NCBI RefSeq assembly: GCF_019703515.2
Contig: NC_059385.1
Coordinates: forward strand, 32,536,501 to 32,600,500
Length of the DNA stretch: 64,000 bases
Reading direction: 5' to 3'
DNA from: Myxocyprinus asiaticus
Lineage: Eukaryota; Chordata; Actinopteri; Cypriniformes; Catostomidae
The notes beneath the pieces are model-generated. The model had not been told where the DNA came from. It made no database searches and was given only the letters and a program-made list of their open reading frames with translations. Position 1 is the stretch's first letter. Each line of letters opens with the position of its first letter. The position numbers and the translations under genes are program-made. Shown here in pieces: positions 38,878 to 48,846 of the stretch.

Positions 38878-39866
38878 AAGTGTGTGTGTGAGTGTGTTGA
38901 AATCATCATTATGCTTCATATTGAGCTTAACTTGTATTGAACCTGGAATGTTCCTTTAAGACCAGGTTAAAAAACATGTCAGCGATTTGAATGTTCAAAA
39001 AGATGAGTTTGGGTGAACAAAAAAATAATAAACGATCAACTGTAAAACATTTCATACAACATTCATACAACAAACAAAAACATTAATGGATAATTTCAAA
39101 AGTCATCCGTCATTTTGACAGATAAAAAACAAGAAACCAACACATCTGTTCTCATTTTATCCATCTTTACGTGATATACTATAGATGTGGATTTTCAAAC
39201 ACTGAAAACGTTAATATTTGCTATATCAAGATATCAAATGTACAAACACAAATGGAATTGCATTTATACAAACACAAAAAAAAACTATTCAAACTAAAAA
39301 ATACTTGTATTGGTGCTCGGTATCGACCGATTCTCTAAGACTAGGTACTTAATATTGTATTGATCGTTAAAATTTGGTATCAGGGCAACACTAGATTAAA
39401 GGCATAGTTCACCCCAAAAATTAACATTCTGTCATCATTAACTCACACTCATGTTCTTCTAAACCCATATGACTGTGTTACTTCTGTGGAAGAAGATGTT
39501 AAGCAAATGTTAGGGACTGTCCACTTTATTGAATGGAAGAAAAAAATAATAATAAATCGAATGGTGACTGAGATGTTTTTGGGTGAACTGACCCTGTAAT
39601 ATAGTTTTTAAAATTGCATCTGATTTTGGTAAAGGGCGATTAAAATATTGCAAGAAAACAAATGTACTTGGCTTTACAAGCAACCTCAATGGAGATGAAT
39701 GACAGCGCAAGTAAGGCAAGGGGGCCCTCTTGTGGTGCATCAATAATTTTGTCTATATAACCCAGTCTATAAATCTGACAAGTGATTTGCTTCTAATTAA
39801 TATGCTAAGACTAAATACAGAGCAGACCATCTTATTTTTAAATACTTGTCAAAGATTCACCCCCAG

Positions 39867-40112
39867 ATCACAGCTGTTACAATGGAAGTGGCGCCAACTA
39901 CAGGGGCACAGTCAGTGTGACAAAATCAGGTTACCAGTGCCAGCCCTGGAGTGTCCAATATCCACACAGTCACCATCTGACCCATATTGAGTACCCGGAG
40001 CTCAGAGGAGGGCACAATTTCTGCAGGAATCCTGGAGGGCAAATGGAGAGCCCTTGGTGTTTCACTTTGGACCCTAATGTTAGAGTGGATGTCTGTGACA
40101 TTCATCCCTGCA
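39867..40112 (+). CDS. ror2: ror2 exon: kringle domain
   Basis: This 246-bp exon (acceptor ttcacccccag, donor GTGAGT) encodes a complete kringle: [20 protein letters not shown], then [33 protein letters not shown] and DVCDIHPC. All six kringle cysteines are present, with the family-typical CRNPGG and PWCFT motifs. The domain sits next to the membrane in ROR receptors. The first two bases complete a split tyrosine codon and the last base starts the codon finished in the transmembrane exon. Identity to human ROR2 is high, including the NGSG glycosylation site. Confidence 0.95.
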
Positions 40113-40225
40113 GTGAGTAGACTATCTCGACCTCATGACTCTCAACTAATCTTATCACATTTCAACAAACAATTTTAAATTCCTAAACTGAATTTGGTTA
40201 TAACCAACTGTTTAATTTTTATTAA

Positions 40226-40599
40226 ACAAATAGTTCACCCAAGAATGAAAATTCTGCCATGAGTTACTCACCTTCATGTCATTCCAAACCCATATGACTT
40301 TCTTTCTTCTGTGAGTCACAAAGAGAAAGAATGTACTGGTCATTTTTTCATGCAATTTGAAAGAATTGGGACTGAAGTTTCAAGCTTCAAAAAGGAGCAC
40401 CATGAAACTAGTCCATGTGATTTGTGCTCTATATAAGCTGTACAATAGCTGTGTGTGAGGAACAGGTAAAAATTAATTGTTGCATGAAACAAATGTCCAG
40501 TTCATTCTTCAAAATGACTTATTTTGTGTTAAATGGAAGAAAGTCATGTGGGTTTGAGTGAATGATGGCAGAATCTTCATTCTTGGGTGAACTATTCCT
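40226..40599. mobile_element. TTAA-bounded MITE of the 'tagttcaccc' family, intact ends
   Basis: Lies between TTAA at 40222-40225 and TTAA at 40600-40603. The left end reads acaaatagttcacccaagaa. The right end is its inverse (ttcttgggtgaactattcct). Length 374 bp, no coding capacity. Remnants of the same family occur at 3425-3700, 20625-20990, 27080-27400, 39393-39600 and about 49990-50040. Confidence 0.8.
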
Positions 40600-40603
40600 T
40601 TAA

Positions 40604-41040
40604 AGGAATTTTCTGGGTTCAAGTTAAGCCCAGTAAGGCACTTACAATGAAAGTAATGGGGTCAATCCATAAACATTAAAATACACATTGTTTCAAAAGT
40701 ATAGCCACAAGATTGAAAACATTATACGTGTTAACATGATTTTAGTGTGATAAAATCACTTACTAACCTTATCTGTGTAAAGTTATATCCAAAATTATAA
40801 CCTCGTTGCCATGACAACATAACATCTGTAAACCCTATAAGCAATCATATTACACTAAAATCAAGTAGAACAGTGATTTATCACACCATAGTCATGTTAA
40901 CATTTATAATGTTTATACCTCGTTGCTATACTTTGGAAATAGTGTATTTTAATGTTTAAGTGCTGCCAGACAAGTTGAAAATAGTTGTAATTGACATTAT
41001 GCTACAAATTCTGTCGATTGAGCTTAACTTGGATTGTACA
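40604..41040. mobile_element. TTAA-linked palindromic MITE, copy B3
   Basis: Starts at the TTAA shared with the previous element (aggaattttctgggttcaag) and ends in the family's inverse terminal text (cgattgagcttaacttggat), but the final TTAA is lost. The interior is strongly palindromic: 'catgattttagtgtgataaa' is mirrored by 'gatttatcacaccatagtca' further right. Confidence 0.7.
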
Positions 41041-41142
41041 CAGATTATTACTTTATTTTTTTACACTTTATATGAACAAAGATATTTAGTCACTGAATGT
41101 TGCTAAATGTTTAACACCAATATCCTTTTTTATTTTTGACAG

Positions 41143-41348
41143 AAGCCCCAGAGAAAATGAAAAAGGAGATACTGTACATCTTAATACCCAGTATAGCCAC
41201 CCCTCTTGTTATTGCCTGCTTATTCTTCTTGGTCTGCATGTGCCGCAACAAACAAAAGGATTCTGCTGACACACCTAGTCGCCGGCAACTCACCGCCTCA
41301 CCAAGTCAAGAAATGGAGCTGCCCCTTCTCAATCAGCACAAGCATCAG
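41143..41348 (+). CDS. ror2: ror2 exon: transmembrane and juxtamembrane segment
   Basis: This 206-bp exon encodes a short stalk (KAPEKMKKE), one membrane span ([20 protein letters not shown], then LVCMC), a positively charged stop-transfer RNKQK, and a cytoplasmic juxtamembrane stretch with [20 protein letters not shown]. Human ROR2 has the same span and juxtamembrane motif (SPSQDMEMPLINQH). The exon ends on a whole codon (CAG) before GTACTT, so the kinase exon begins in frame 0. The sequence matches a type I receptor orientation, with the kringle outside and the kinase inside. Confidence 0.95.
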
Positions 41349-42390
41349 GTACTTTTCTCCCATCATCTCCCATCATGTCAACAAAATTACTGACGAAAAT
41401 GTTTGTTGGTTTTTTTTGTCAATAACAATTAAGAAAAGACAAAAAAGACACATCACAACAATAAATAAACAATTTTGATTAAAACATACTGTTAACAAAA
41501 CATATTTAAAAAAGTGTTTTAACAGTACTGCAAGATATTAACAATTCATTAACACTTATTTATTTATAAATTTTAAAGAAAGAGAAATCTAGAACTTATT
41601 CAGATAATCCATTCAAAGTATGTTGGGGATTTCACCGCATGAGTTGAAAACTGTAAAATAAACTTTTCTAACGGATTAATTACATCACTCATACATATTC
41701 TATACATGTGAGATTAATCACTGTATCCACGACATAAACATTAAATGACAACTTACATCACAGACAATGATGCAAATGAACAGGTGAACATGAACTTAGC
41801 TACTAGTCAAAATGCGTAACTTGCTTTGTGAATACGCCGTTTCCTTAAAAATGTGCGACATACAATGCAATATCCTAAACTGTCAAAAGCATGAGGAATT
41901 CAGAACAGAGTTACATTTAGAAAGTAGCTAATACTTCAGTATATTCATTATGTGCTCAGGTTTTCAGGACAGTTTTCTCACATTGTTTAATCTAACATAC
42001 TAATCTTTTATATGTTTAATACATGTTTATATAATTTTAAGTAGTTCGTACATTTTTCAAAATATCTGAATATTTGGTTAAAGTTTGGTCTGTTACAGTT
42101 TAAAACATATTTTTGTCATTTTGCACATCGTCAACTAAAATGTTATTTTTGTAGACTAAAATTTTATGCGTAAACTTGGCATGATGAATTATTGACTAAA
42201 TTTAAACAATATTTTCGTCAAAGGACAAAAATTATTTAAAAAAATTACAACTGTGTGAAAATGAAGTGTCTTCCATAATTTTAGCTTTTCATCCAAAGTT
42301 CAGATCCAAAAGTTCTTTATTTGCCAAAACTTCTACCAGTGAGTTTTGTTAGGCCCAGTGTGAAAATGGCTTGTTTTCTTTCATTCATAG
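41349..42390 (+). other. ror2: Last ror2 intron
   Basis: AT-rich, no exon. About 42110-42250 contains 'gtcaactaaaatgttatttt' and 'agactaaaattttatg', which look like a decayed dispersed DNA repeat. The remainder shows nothing notable. The acceptor is tttcattcatag. Confidence 0.55.
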
Positions 42391-43818
42391 GCAAAGCTGA
42401 GAGAAATCAACCTGTCTGCAGTTCGATTCATGGAGGAGCTTGGAGAAGACCGTTTCGGCAAGGTCTACAAAAGTCACCTCTATGGTACCGCCCCAGGTGA
42501 ACAGACACAGGTGGTGGCCATAAAGACTGTGAAAGACAAGGACGAAGGTACACTGCGGGAGGAATTCCGCCACGAGGCCATGCTCCGTTCCCGCCTACAG
42601 CACCCCAATATTGTCTGCCTTTTGGGTGTGATAACTAAAGACCAGCCCATGAGTATGATTTTCAGCTACTCGGGCCACGGTGACCTCCATGAGTTCCTGG
42701 TCATGCGGTCCCCCCACTCAGATGTGGGCAGCTCTGATGATGACAAGACGGTCAAATCCACACTAGAACAAGCAGACTTCCTACACATTGTCACACAGAT
42801 AGCTGCTGGAATGGAGTATCTGTCTAGCCACCATGTGGTCCACAAAGATCTGGCTGCTCGCAACATCCTGGTCTGCGATAAGCTCAATGTGAAGATCCTG
42901 GACCTTGGGCTGTTCCGAGAGGTCTACTCTGCTGACTACTATAAGTTGATGGGCGCTAGTCCCTTCCCCATTCGTTGGATGTCCCCAGAAGCCATATTGT
43001 ACGGCAAGTTCTCCACTGATTCAGACATCTGGTCCTATGGCGTGGTGCTGTGGGAGATATTCAGCTATGGCCTTCAACCTTATTGCGGCTATTCAAACCA
43101 GGATGTCATCGAGATGGTACGCAGCAGACAAGTGCTGTCTTGCCCAGATGACTGTCCGGCCTGGATTTACACACTCATGTTAGAGTGCTGGAGCGAGTTA
43201 CCTGCAAGAAGGCCACGTTTCAAAGATATTCACACACGTTTGCGCACCTGGGAGAGCTTGTCTAACTACAATAGCTCTGCACAGACCTCGGGGGTAAGCA
43301 ACACCACTCAGACCAGCTCCCTCAGCACGAGCCCCGTCAGTAATATTAGCAATGCCCGCTATGTTAGTCCAAAAAAGGCATCCCCCTTTCCTCAGCCTCA
43401 GTTCATGCCCATAAAGGGCCAGATGCGCCCGATGGTGCCACCTCAGCTCTACATCCCAGTCAATGGCTACCAGCCAGTGCCTGGCTATCCATACCTGCAA
43501 AACTTCTACCCTATGCAGATCCCCATGCAAATGCCTTCACAGCAGTTGCACCCACAGATGATAGCCAAGGCTGGATCGCACCACAGTGGAAGCGGCTCCA
43601 CCAGCACTGGCTACGTCACCACAGCACCCTCCAATGGATCTGGCACAGAAAAGGCAGTCCTTTTGAATGAAGAGCAAAAGGCATCTGAAGAGGATATAGC
43701 TGATGTGGCCTCTCAAAATGGTCTCCTCAATGAGGACATATCTGTTTTTGAGACAGAGCTCCTGGGGGACAATGACAGCGCACAGACAGAAGACAATGAT
43801 GTCAACTCAGAAGCATAG
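42391..43818 (+). CDS. ror2: ror2 last exon: tyrosine kinase domain and C-terminal tail
   Basis: One 1,428-bp exon encodes the final 475 residues. ROR2 is a Wnt5a receptor of the plasma membrane that steers planar polarity, limb and skeletal growth. The kinase domain begins near residue 10 ([17 protein letters not shown]). The loop keeps GxxxFG but not the full glycine pattern. The ATP-binding lysine lies in VVAIKTVKD, the catalytic loop is HKDLAARN, and the metal-binding motif is DLG instead of DFG. The activation loop has the YSADYYK tyrosine pair, followed by [10 protein letters not shown] and [17 protein letters not shown]. The tail has the Ser/Thr-rich [15 protein letters not shown] stretch, the Pro-rich [11 protein letters not shown] and [10 protein letters not shown] region, then [19 protein letters not shown], all as in human ROR2. 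The tail ends acidic. No break is seen, so the gene looks functional. Confidence 0.97.
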   Translation, partial: AKLREINLSAVRFMEELGEDRFGKVYKSHLYGTAPGEQTQVVAIKTVKDKDEGTLREEFRHEAMLRSRLQHPNIVCLLGVITKDQPMSMIFSYSGHGDLHEFLVMRSPHSDVGSSDDDKTVKSTLEQADFLHIVTQIAAGMEYLSSHHVVHKDLAARNILVCDKLNVKILDLGLFREVYSADYYKLMGASPFPIRWMSPEAILYGKFSTDSDIWSYGVVLWEIFSYGLQPYCGYSNQDVIEMVRSRQVLSCPDDCPAWIYTLMLECWSELPARRPRFKDIHTRLRTWESLSNYNSSAQTSGVSNTTQTSSLSTSPVSNISNARYVSPKKASPFPQPQFMPIKGQMRPMVPPQLYIPVNGYQPVPGYPYLQNFYPMQIPMQMPSQQLHPQMIAKAGSHHSGSGSTSTGYVTTAPSNGSGTEKAVLLNEEQKASEEDIADVASQNGLLNEDISVFETELLGDNDSAQTEDNDVNSEA

Positions 43819-44695
43819 GCCACCTTTTGGATCTGATGAGAAAGAACAATTCTGTTAACTGTGATTTTTGTCATTTGGACAACAGTTTAAAAAGTGAAGG
43901 GAAACCATTAATTAACTCATTAACTTGCTGTTATATATGGGTTTTATCTGAGTTGAAGAAGGTACTTTTAAACTAATCTCAATTTTTCCCATAAGCTTCG
44001 GATTTCTGAGTCTTTGATGAAGAATCTGGCTTTCAGCCCTTGTGTTTTGGGTTCAGGAGCAGACATGATACATGGATAGCATCTTGGTTTGGCTTTTGAA
44101 TCAGTGTTGCAAAGCTATTCAAAAGAATGTACATTCTTACTGTTGCTGAGCAAAATTAAACATCTTTTTAACAAGGAAATCTATTTATGGTAGCCCAATC
44201 ACGTTTATGTCCATACTGCGAAAGGCCGAGTAATAGTCGTCTCACATTATCACTAACATAAGAATAAAACTTCACTTTTTTTCTTTTACTTTTTTTTTCT
44301 ATTAATGCTTTGAGCTCCACCACAGGATAAAACTTATTTCTTACTTGTTGGCATTGCATGATGAAGACTGCACCATGGATCACAATTCGGAACTATAAAG
44401 GACATGGATGTGCAAAGAAATGGATTCTTTGTTTTAGACATAGCTTTTTTAAATGTTGAATCCATGTTGTAAAGATTTATAATTTATGTAATTGATTCTC
44501 TAAGATTTGTAATTGGTTTGAAATATTCTTCTGTAATGTTTCTCATTTTTTGGCAGGTTTATTTAGCCAGTAGTATTACTTTTAAATCATACCAACCAGA
44601 TACTTGCTTTCTACCCGGATGTTAACAAACATTAACATATACTGTGTAAATCGAGGCACATGAACTGTCCAATAAAGTAATACATTTTACTTGTT
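43819..44695 (+). other. ror2: ror2 3' UTR (inferred)
   Basis: Follows the TAG stop. A canonical AATAAA at 44671-44676 with T-rich sequence downstream is the first convincing poly(A) signal. Length of about 0.87 kb is inferred. Confidence 0.6.
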
Positions 44696-44847
44696 TAGTT
44701 TTCCCGACCTCTATAAAATTGATGCTAAAATGTAGAAATTGCTAAATTGCTTTGAAATTGCGATTATAAGAGTACAGTTTTTACATCTATGTAAAATATG
44801 TTCAGTGTAAATGTACAGTAAAAAAACAGATAGCACTTTTCAATAAG

Positions 44848-45142
44848 ATTCTATTTGTTAACATTAGTAAATGCATTAGGTAGGCTATCATGAACTAACA
44901 ATGAACAATATATTTTCACAACATTTATAAATCTTGGTTAATGTTTGTTTATAAAAATACAATTGTTTATTATTAGTTTGTGTTAGTTCATTATGCATTA
45001 ACTGTTAACGTATATAACTTTTGAGAAATGTGTATGTTGAAATTAACATTAATCAAGATTTATAAATGCTGTAAAAGTATTCTTAATTGTTAGTTTGTGT
45101 TAACTAATGTAGAGAACTGATGTTAACAAATGGAACCTTAAT
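44848..45142. mobile_element. Palindromic MITE of the 'tttgttaac' type
   Basis: The left end 'ttctatttgttaacattag' and right end 'gatgttaacaaatggaacct' are inverted relatives. The interior is also mirrored (caagatttataaatgctg against caacatttataaatcttgg). No coding capacity. Such short palindromic elements are common in fish intergenic DNA. Confidence 0.65.
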
Positions 45143-45245
45143 TTAACTAAAGCTTACAGACAATTATATTAGATGTATAGATAGGCGCTTTTATTAACCT
45201 GCTATATTTTATTTTCCACTGATGCATGGTTATCAAAGGGAAATG

Positions 45246-45279
45246 TGCCATGTAAAGTATGCTAACATATTAGATAGAC

Positions 45280-45347
<68 letters not shown>

Positions 45348-45366
45348 TAGCATACTCTGCATGGCA
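45246..45366. repeat. GATA microsatellite framed by 20-bp inverted arms
   Basis: A tract of about eighteen GATA units (roughly 45273-45346) is bracketed by 45246-45265 and 45347-45366. The two arms are reverse complements at 18 of 20 positions (core agtatgctaa / ttagcatact). The right arm touches the duplicated bZIP fragment at 45365. Confidence 0.85.
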
Positions 45367-45414
45367 GCACAAGAGGATGGAGGAACATCTTCTGGAGACG
45401 CGTGCCGTTGAGCT
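45365..45414 (+). pseudogene. Duplicated 50-bp fragment of the nfil3-like bZIP exon
   Basis: Matches 46022-46071 in the coding region of the next gene at 46 of 50 positions, same orientation, 657 bp upstream. In the gene's frame it reads QHKRMEEHLLETRAVEL where the gene has QRKRMEEHLLETRSVEL, so the differences are two amino-acid changes (three bases) and one silent base. It is followed at once by a CA repeat. No other part of the gene is copied nearby. It could be the last trace of another tandem gene copy or a small templated insertion. It is too short to be functional as protein. Confidence 0.85.
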
Positions 45415-45441
45415 ACACACACACACGCACACACACACATA
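45415..45441. repeat. Short CA repeat
   Basis: An interrupted (AC)n tract immediately after the duplicated bZIP fragment. Confidence 0.8.
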
Positions 45442-45823
45442 TTTATTCCGTAAGGTTGTATAGCTGATTTAACAAATGTTCATCAATGTCCTCATTGATC
45501 ATCCTTGATATTTAATTTTATGAATAACTCAATGTTATTCCAACAGTCCTATAAATGTAAAAAAAAAAAAAAAAAAGTAGTCTCTGTGTGTCCTGTTCTA
45601 CTGTAAAGATGTGCTGCTGGCTCGTGTTCCCTGATGACTGTCAAGTAGGCGTTATTATCTCATGACCCTTCCCATAAGAGGCGTGTCCGGAATATTGACT
45701 GATCGCTAATAATATCCACAAATTCACTTTTTTGGCAGACAGTCTGCAAATAATTTTAAACTGACATAAAGCATCTGATAGTTTGCTGATACATAACGGA
45801 TGAAGTAGACGACTTTAACTGAG

Positions 45824-46708
45824 ATGTCAACGTGTTGCGCCACGTGTGAGGAACTGGGTTGTATCAGCGATTTACAGAAAACGTATCAATTTTACACGAT
45901 GTCAGGCCTTCACACAAACGTCGGAACGCGACGAAAAAGAGAATTTACGCCTGACGAGCAGAAAGACAGTAATTACTGGCTCAAGCGAAATCGTAACAAC
46001 GAAGCTGCAAAGAGGTCTCGCCAGCGCAAGAGGATGGAGGAACATCTTCTGGAGACGCGTTCTGTCGAGCTTCAGCGAGAAAATGAACAGTTAAAGGCTG
46101 CACTCTCTGCAGTTCGCCATAATCCCATGGATGTTACTTTAAAATACAATATTGGCATGAGCAGTGACTATTATCCACGGAATGTACATGCCCCTACAAT
46201 GATTCCATTGCATGGTATATCGCATTGCCCATTTCCCGATTATCGTGGATCCATGGTATATCCTCAAACAAGTCATTTCAATTCGGTCTACGATTTAGTC
46301 TCATACCCTGTGCCAGAAAACGCCACTAATACTACGAAAATGCAGCGCTATAGTTTATTGGATGGTTATCATCCAGTGGGCAGGTACAGTCATGGAATGA
46401 ACAAATGGACAAGTGGAACTCATTTGAGCGATAGATCTTTCGCCAACGAAACTAATGCATGTCAAATGCTTGGGCTATCGGACTGCAACAGTCCAGTGAT
46501 GAACCTGTCGCGCAATACATGCTGTTGTAACTCGAGACCATCGTCATCTGAAGTGACACAGAATTGCACGCGACTGCTTGGATCGACGCATCAAGATGCA
46601 GTAGAAGAAACCTGCCAACAACAATCAACCCAGTCAGTTCTTCTGCCACACAAACTGCGCTACAAAGGTGGTAACGCAAGGTTTGTGACCAAGAATTTCT
46701 CACGTTGA
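45824..46708 (+). CDS. NFIL3/E4BP4-family bZIP repressor, short divergent paralogue
   Basis: A 294-aa intronless reading frame. Residues about 36-52 (RRKREFTPDEQKDSNYW) and the basic region NNEAAKRSRQRKR (58-70) are the NFIL3 signature, followed by a leucine zipper (EEHLLETRSVELQRENEQL, about 72-90). NFIL3 proteins bind D-box sites as dimers and repress transcription in circadian and immune settings. The C-terminus keeps LPHKLRYKGG (about 274-283), the counterpart of ALPHKLRIKA in the repression domain of nfil3, but the long middle is unrelated and much shorter. Teleosts are known to have several nfil3 paralogues, so a lineage-specific name is likely but I cannot choose it. I prefer the first ATG; a second in-frame ATG lies at 45899. 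A poly(A) signal is at 46871. No breaks are seen, and the protein looks usable. Confidence 0.9.
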   Translation: MSTCCATCEELGCISDLQKTYQFYTMSGLHTNVGTRRKREFTPDEQKDSNYWLKRNRNNEAAKRSRQRKRMEEHLLETRSVELQRENEQLKAALSAVRHNPMDVTLKYNIGMSSDYYPRNVHAPTMIPLHGISHCPFPDYRGSMVYPQTSHFNSVYDLVSYPVPENATNTTKMQRYSLLDGYHPVGRYSHGMNKWTSGTHLSDRSFANETNACQMLGLSDCNSPVMNLSRNTCCCNSRPSSSEVTQNCTRLLGSTHQDAVEETCQQQSTQSVLLPHKLRYKGGNARFVTKNFSR

Positions 46709-46895
46709 TGGAAACCAAGTCACATCGGCACACGGACATTTCCTAATTACAAATGTGTGGCTAACTTTCACTTACAGTTTGTCTTTTTCCCTCCGTTGCA
46801 TTCGTCGTGCTCGCGTTTAAATCAAAAGAACTTATTTTGCACTGTGAATCTTTAGTTATAATGAATTGTAAATAAAATGTATTGTTTGTGAACAA
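46709..46895 (+). other. 3' UTR of the nfil3-like gene (inferred)
   Basis: From the TGA stop to just past AATAAA at 46871-46876. Confidence 0.6.
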
Positions 46896-48049
46896 GTGAA
46901 TGCTTTGGTGTGTCTTTTATGCTTTGAACATGGGTGAAAATATAAGCACGAAGTAACAATCTTAAATGTTATATTACGAGCGGAAAAGTCACTATTTATT
47001 TAATTTCTTAAAATAGGCTTAGGTGTACGTTTTAATAGGAAATCTTTTCTAAAAGCTCGCGTCAACAAATGCCCATGTGGTGGAAGTATTTTTCTATACA
47101 ACTATAGATGGCGCACTAGCATCTTATTTAATGTAATGGGTTAAGTATTCTGGTGCATCGTTGTGCAACTGCTTAAATTACAGTTAGTTACAGTTGTATC
47201 ATCATATTCACACTTGTTAGCCTATCATATCGACCGTTAAATAGTCATACATTAATGATGGGATGAATATTGAATAATACAGCAGTTTTTTTTTTTTTTT
47301 TTTTTTTTTCCTGGAAATACGTTAGTGTGGTGGTCAGTGAGATTTCTGATAATGAGAAAGCATCAAAAGGAATTAATGTAACTCTGTTGTCGTGTCCTTT
47401 TAAAATACGTTGTGAGTCAGTTTGAACCATTTTAGAGCTCGTTTTGAATTTTTTTTTTTTTTTTTCTTTTCTTTTCTTCTTCTTTGGATACCTCTAGGTG
47501 GTTTCCATTCAAACAAAAGAGGTCTATTTTGGTAACATCTGCGAACACGTCATCAAGTGTTGAAGTGATTTGGCTAATAAATGTAGGTTACATTAGTTTA
47601 AAGAATCGCTATATATATTTATATAAACATATTTACATGTTAAGATTGTGACAATAATTTATAGCAATACTACATTTAATGACTAGATTACAACATAGAA
47701 TTTATACAATATCCTAATAAACACAGTGTATAAAGTATTTAACGCTCGGCTCGTAGAAAGCAGTTTAGGTCTTTGGGGGCCTGTTAGAAAAAAAATGCTT
47801 TAAATAAGTGTATTATAAGCACTTAATATAACAAGATTTTAAAGGTCCAAGTTTTTCTCAGCTGTTTTTCAAACTTGCAGTATATCAAAGCAGACCAAGG
47901 TTCATCCTTATGGAGTCATTTACTGCTTATTTGAGCCAGACTATTATTAATGAGGCGCGAATGATTGGCTCAAGTCTGTTTTTGCTTTATTTCAATTGGC
48001 TGCGGAATGTGTCAGTTAATGAACGCTGCCAATACACATCTGTAGTGAC

Positions 48050-48231
48050 CTACTAACACAGATCCATGAGGCAGTAGTCACTCCGGGCAAGGAAAACGCA
48101 TAGGAGGTACACAAGTGTTAATCCTCAAATGGGATTTTATTACCGCTGATGAAAATCTTCTGATCGCTTTGAATGTTTTCATATACACTATATCGGACCT
48201 CCATTTGACTGTGGGCTTTGTTTATTACAGG
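48050..48231 (+). other. nfil3: Possible non-coding first exon of nfil3
   Basis: In mammals the NFIL3 coding region is in one exon preceded by a non-coding exon. Here a stretch downstream of CCAAT-type boxes ends in CAG|GTAATT (donor at 48232), and candidate acceptors such as tttatctcaccag (before about 51291) lie upstream of the nfil3 ATG. This is an inference from position and splice motifs. No transcript evidence is available and the start is a guess. Confidence 0.25.
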
Positions 48232-48840
48232 TAATTGCTCTTCTTTCTCATTTTACTATGAGGCACACACATGAACAGATGGGTTTTGTTTGGGGTGTTG
48301 CAGCCGGTATATGAACCAGAACTGATTAACAATTTGTACGCCATTCTTATTTTCCCGCAAAACATCATATTAACAAAACTGTTAGACAGAGTCACATTGT
48401 TCAACTATAGGGCATACAGTGTTTGGGAAACGTGATGGCACAGTGACCCAGTACTCGTGGATGGGTGTATCAAGCTTTTTGGGTAGGCAGCCTACAGGCC
48501 AATATGTAAAGTAATTATTTACTGTGCAATTCAATTTAATAAAACGTCACTTAAAAGAGTTATACTTGCTTCATGCTAAAATGTGATATAGTCAATTTGC
48601 ATATTATAAATGCTTAAATGCTCTTTTTATCCGTTCAATACACGTTCACTTGTGTATTAGTGACTGATCATTTTCGAATCCGTACACAATGACGGAAGCT
48701 GGAACACTGGCACTTGTGAAACGGTAAAAAAAAAAAGACCGGAACGACACGACATTAAAATCAAACTTTAATGCTCATCGACCACATATAGTTATTCTGA
48801 AAACATATTTCTCTTTAATCTGTCGTTAACGTTAGTGTTT

Positions 48841-48846
48841 CACGTG
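48841..48846. promoter_or_regulatory. E-box CACGTG upstream of nfil3
   Basis: A perfect CACGTG, with a second at 49188-49193. CLOCK/BMAL-type factors bind this motif and NFIL3 genes are clock-linked. Two copies in 350 bp is suggestive but could be chance. Confidence 0.3.

Larger units (their letters stand above)
36979..38955. mobile_element. TTAA-bounded MITE, copy B2, split by a Tc1
   Basis: The left part after TTAA (36975-36978) starts 'agggatgttctgggttcaat' and contains 'caatcgacagcatttatggc'. The right part ends 'cttgtattgaacctggaatg' followed by 'ttcct' and TTAA (38956-38959). The outer ends are inverted relatives (ttctgggttcaat against attgaacctggaa). Between them sits the Tc1 at 37189-38803 with its TA duplication. 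Confidence 0.75.
36807..39866 (+). other. ror2: ror2 intron containing a transposon nest
   Basis: No exon is seen. The intron is mostly filled by a MITE (36979-38955) that has itself been invaded by a Sleeping Beauty-type Tc1 (37189-38803). Outside this, 36860-36925 and 39298-39390 carry 'gatacc/ggtatc' motifs like those of the hAT-type element at 34688. They could be the two ends of yet another, older host element. A 'tagttcaccc' MITE remnant lies at about 39393-39600. Confidence 0.6.
40113..41142 (+). other. ror2: ror2 intron filled by two abutting MITEs
   Basis: Nearly all of this 1.0-kb intron is repeat: element 40226-40599 and then 40604-41040, which meet at one TTAA. Only about 110 bp on each side is unassigned. 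The acceptor is ttatttttgacag. Confidence 0.7.

Noticed and set aside
36860..39395. One large hAT element enclosing the whole MITE/Tc1 nest
   Set aside because: Both flanks have 'gatacc/ggtatc' motifs, but the outer termini do not match each other and no target duplication was seen.
45273..45346. CRISPR-like array
   Set aside because: It is a simple GATA microsatellite without spacers, in a vertebrate genome.
45846..46094. A second 82-aa frame overlapping the nfil3-like gene
   Set aside because: It is an out-of-frame shadow of the bZIP coding region, without family similarity.
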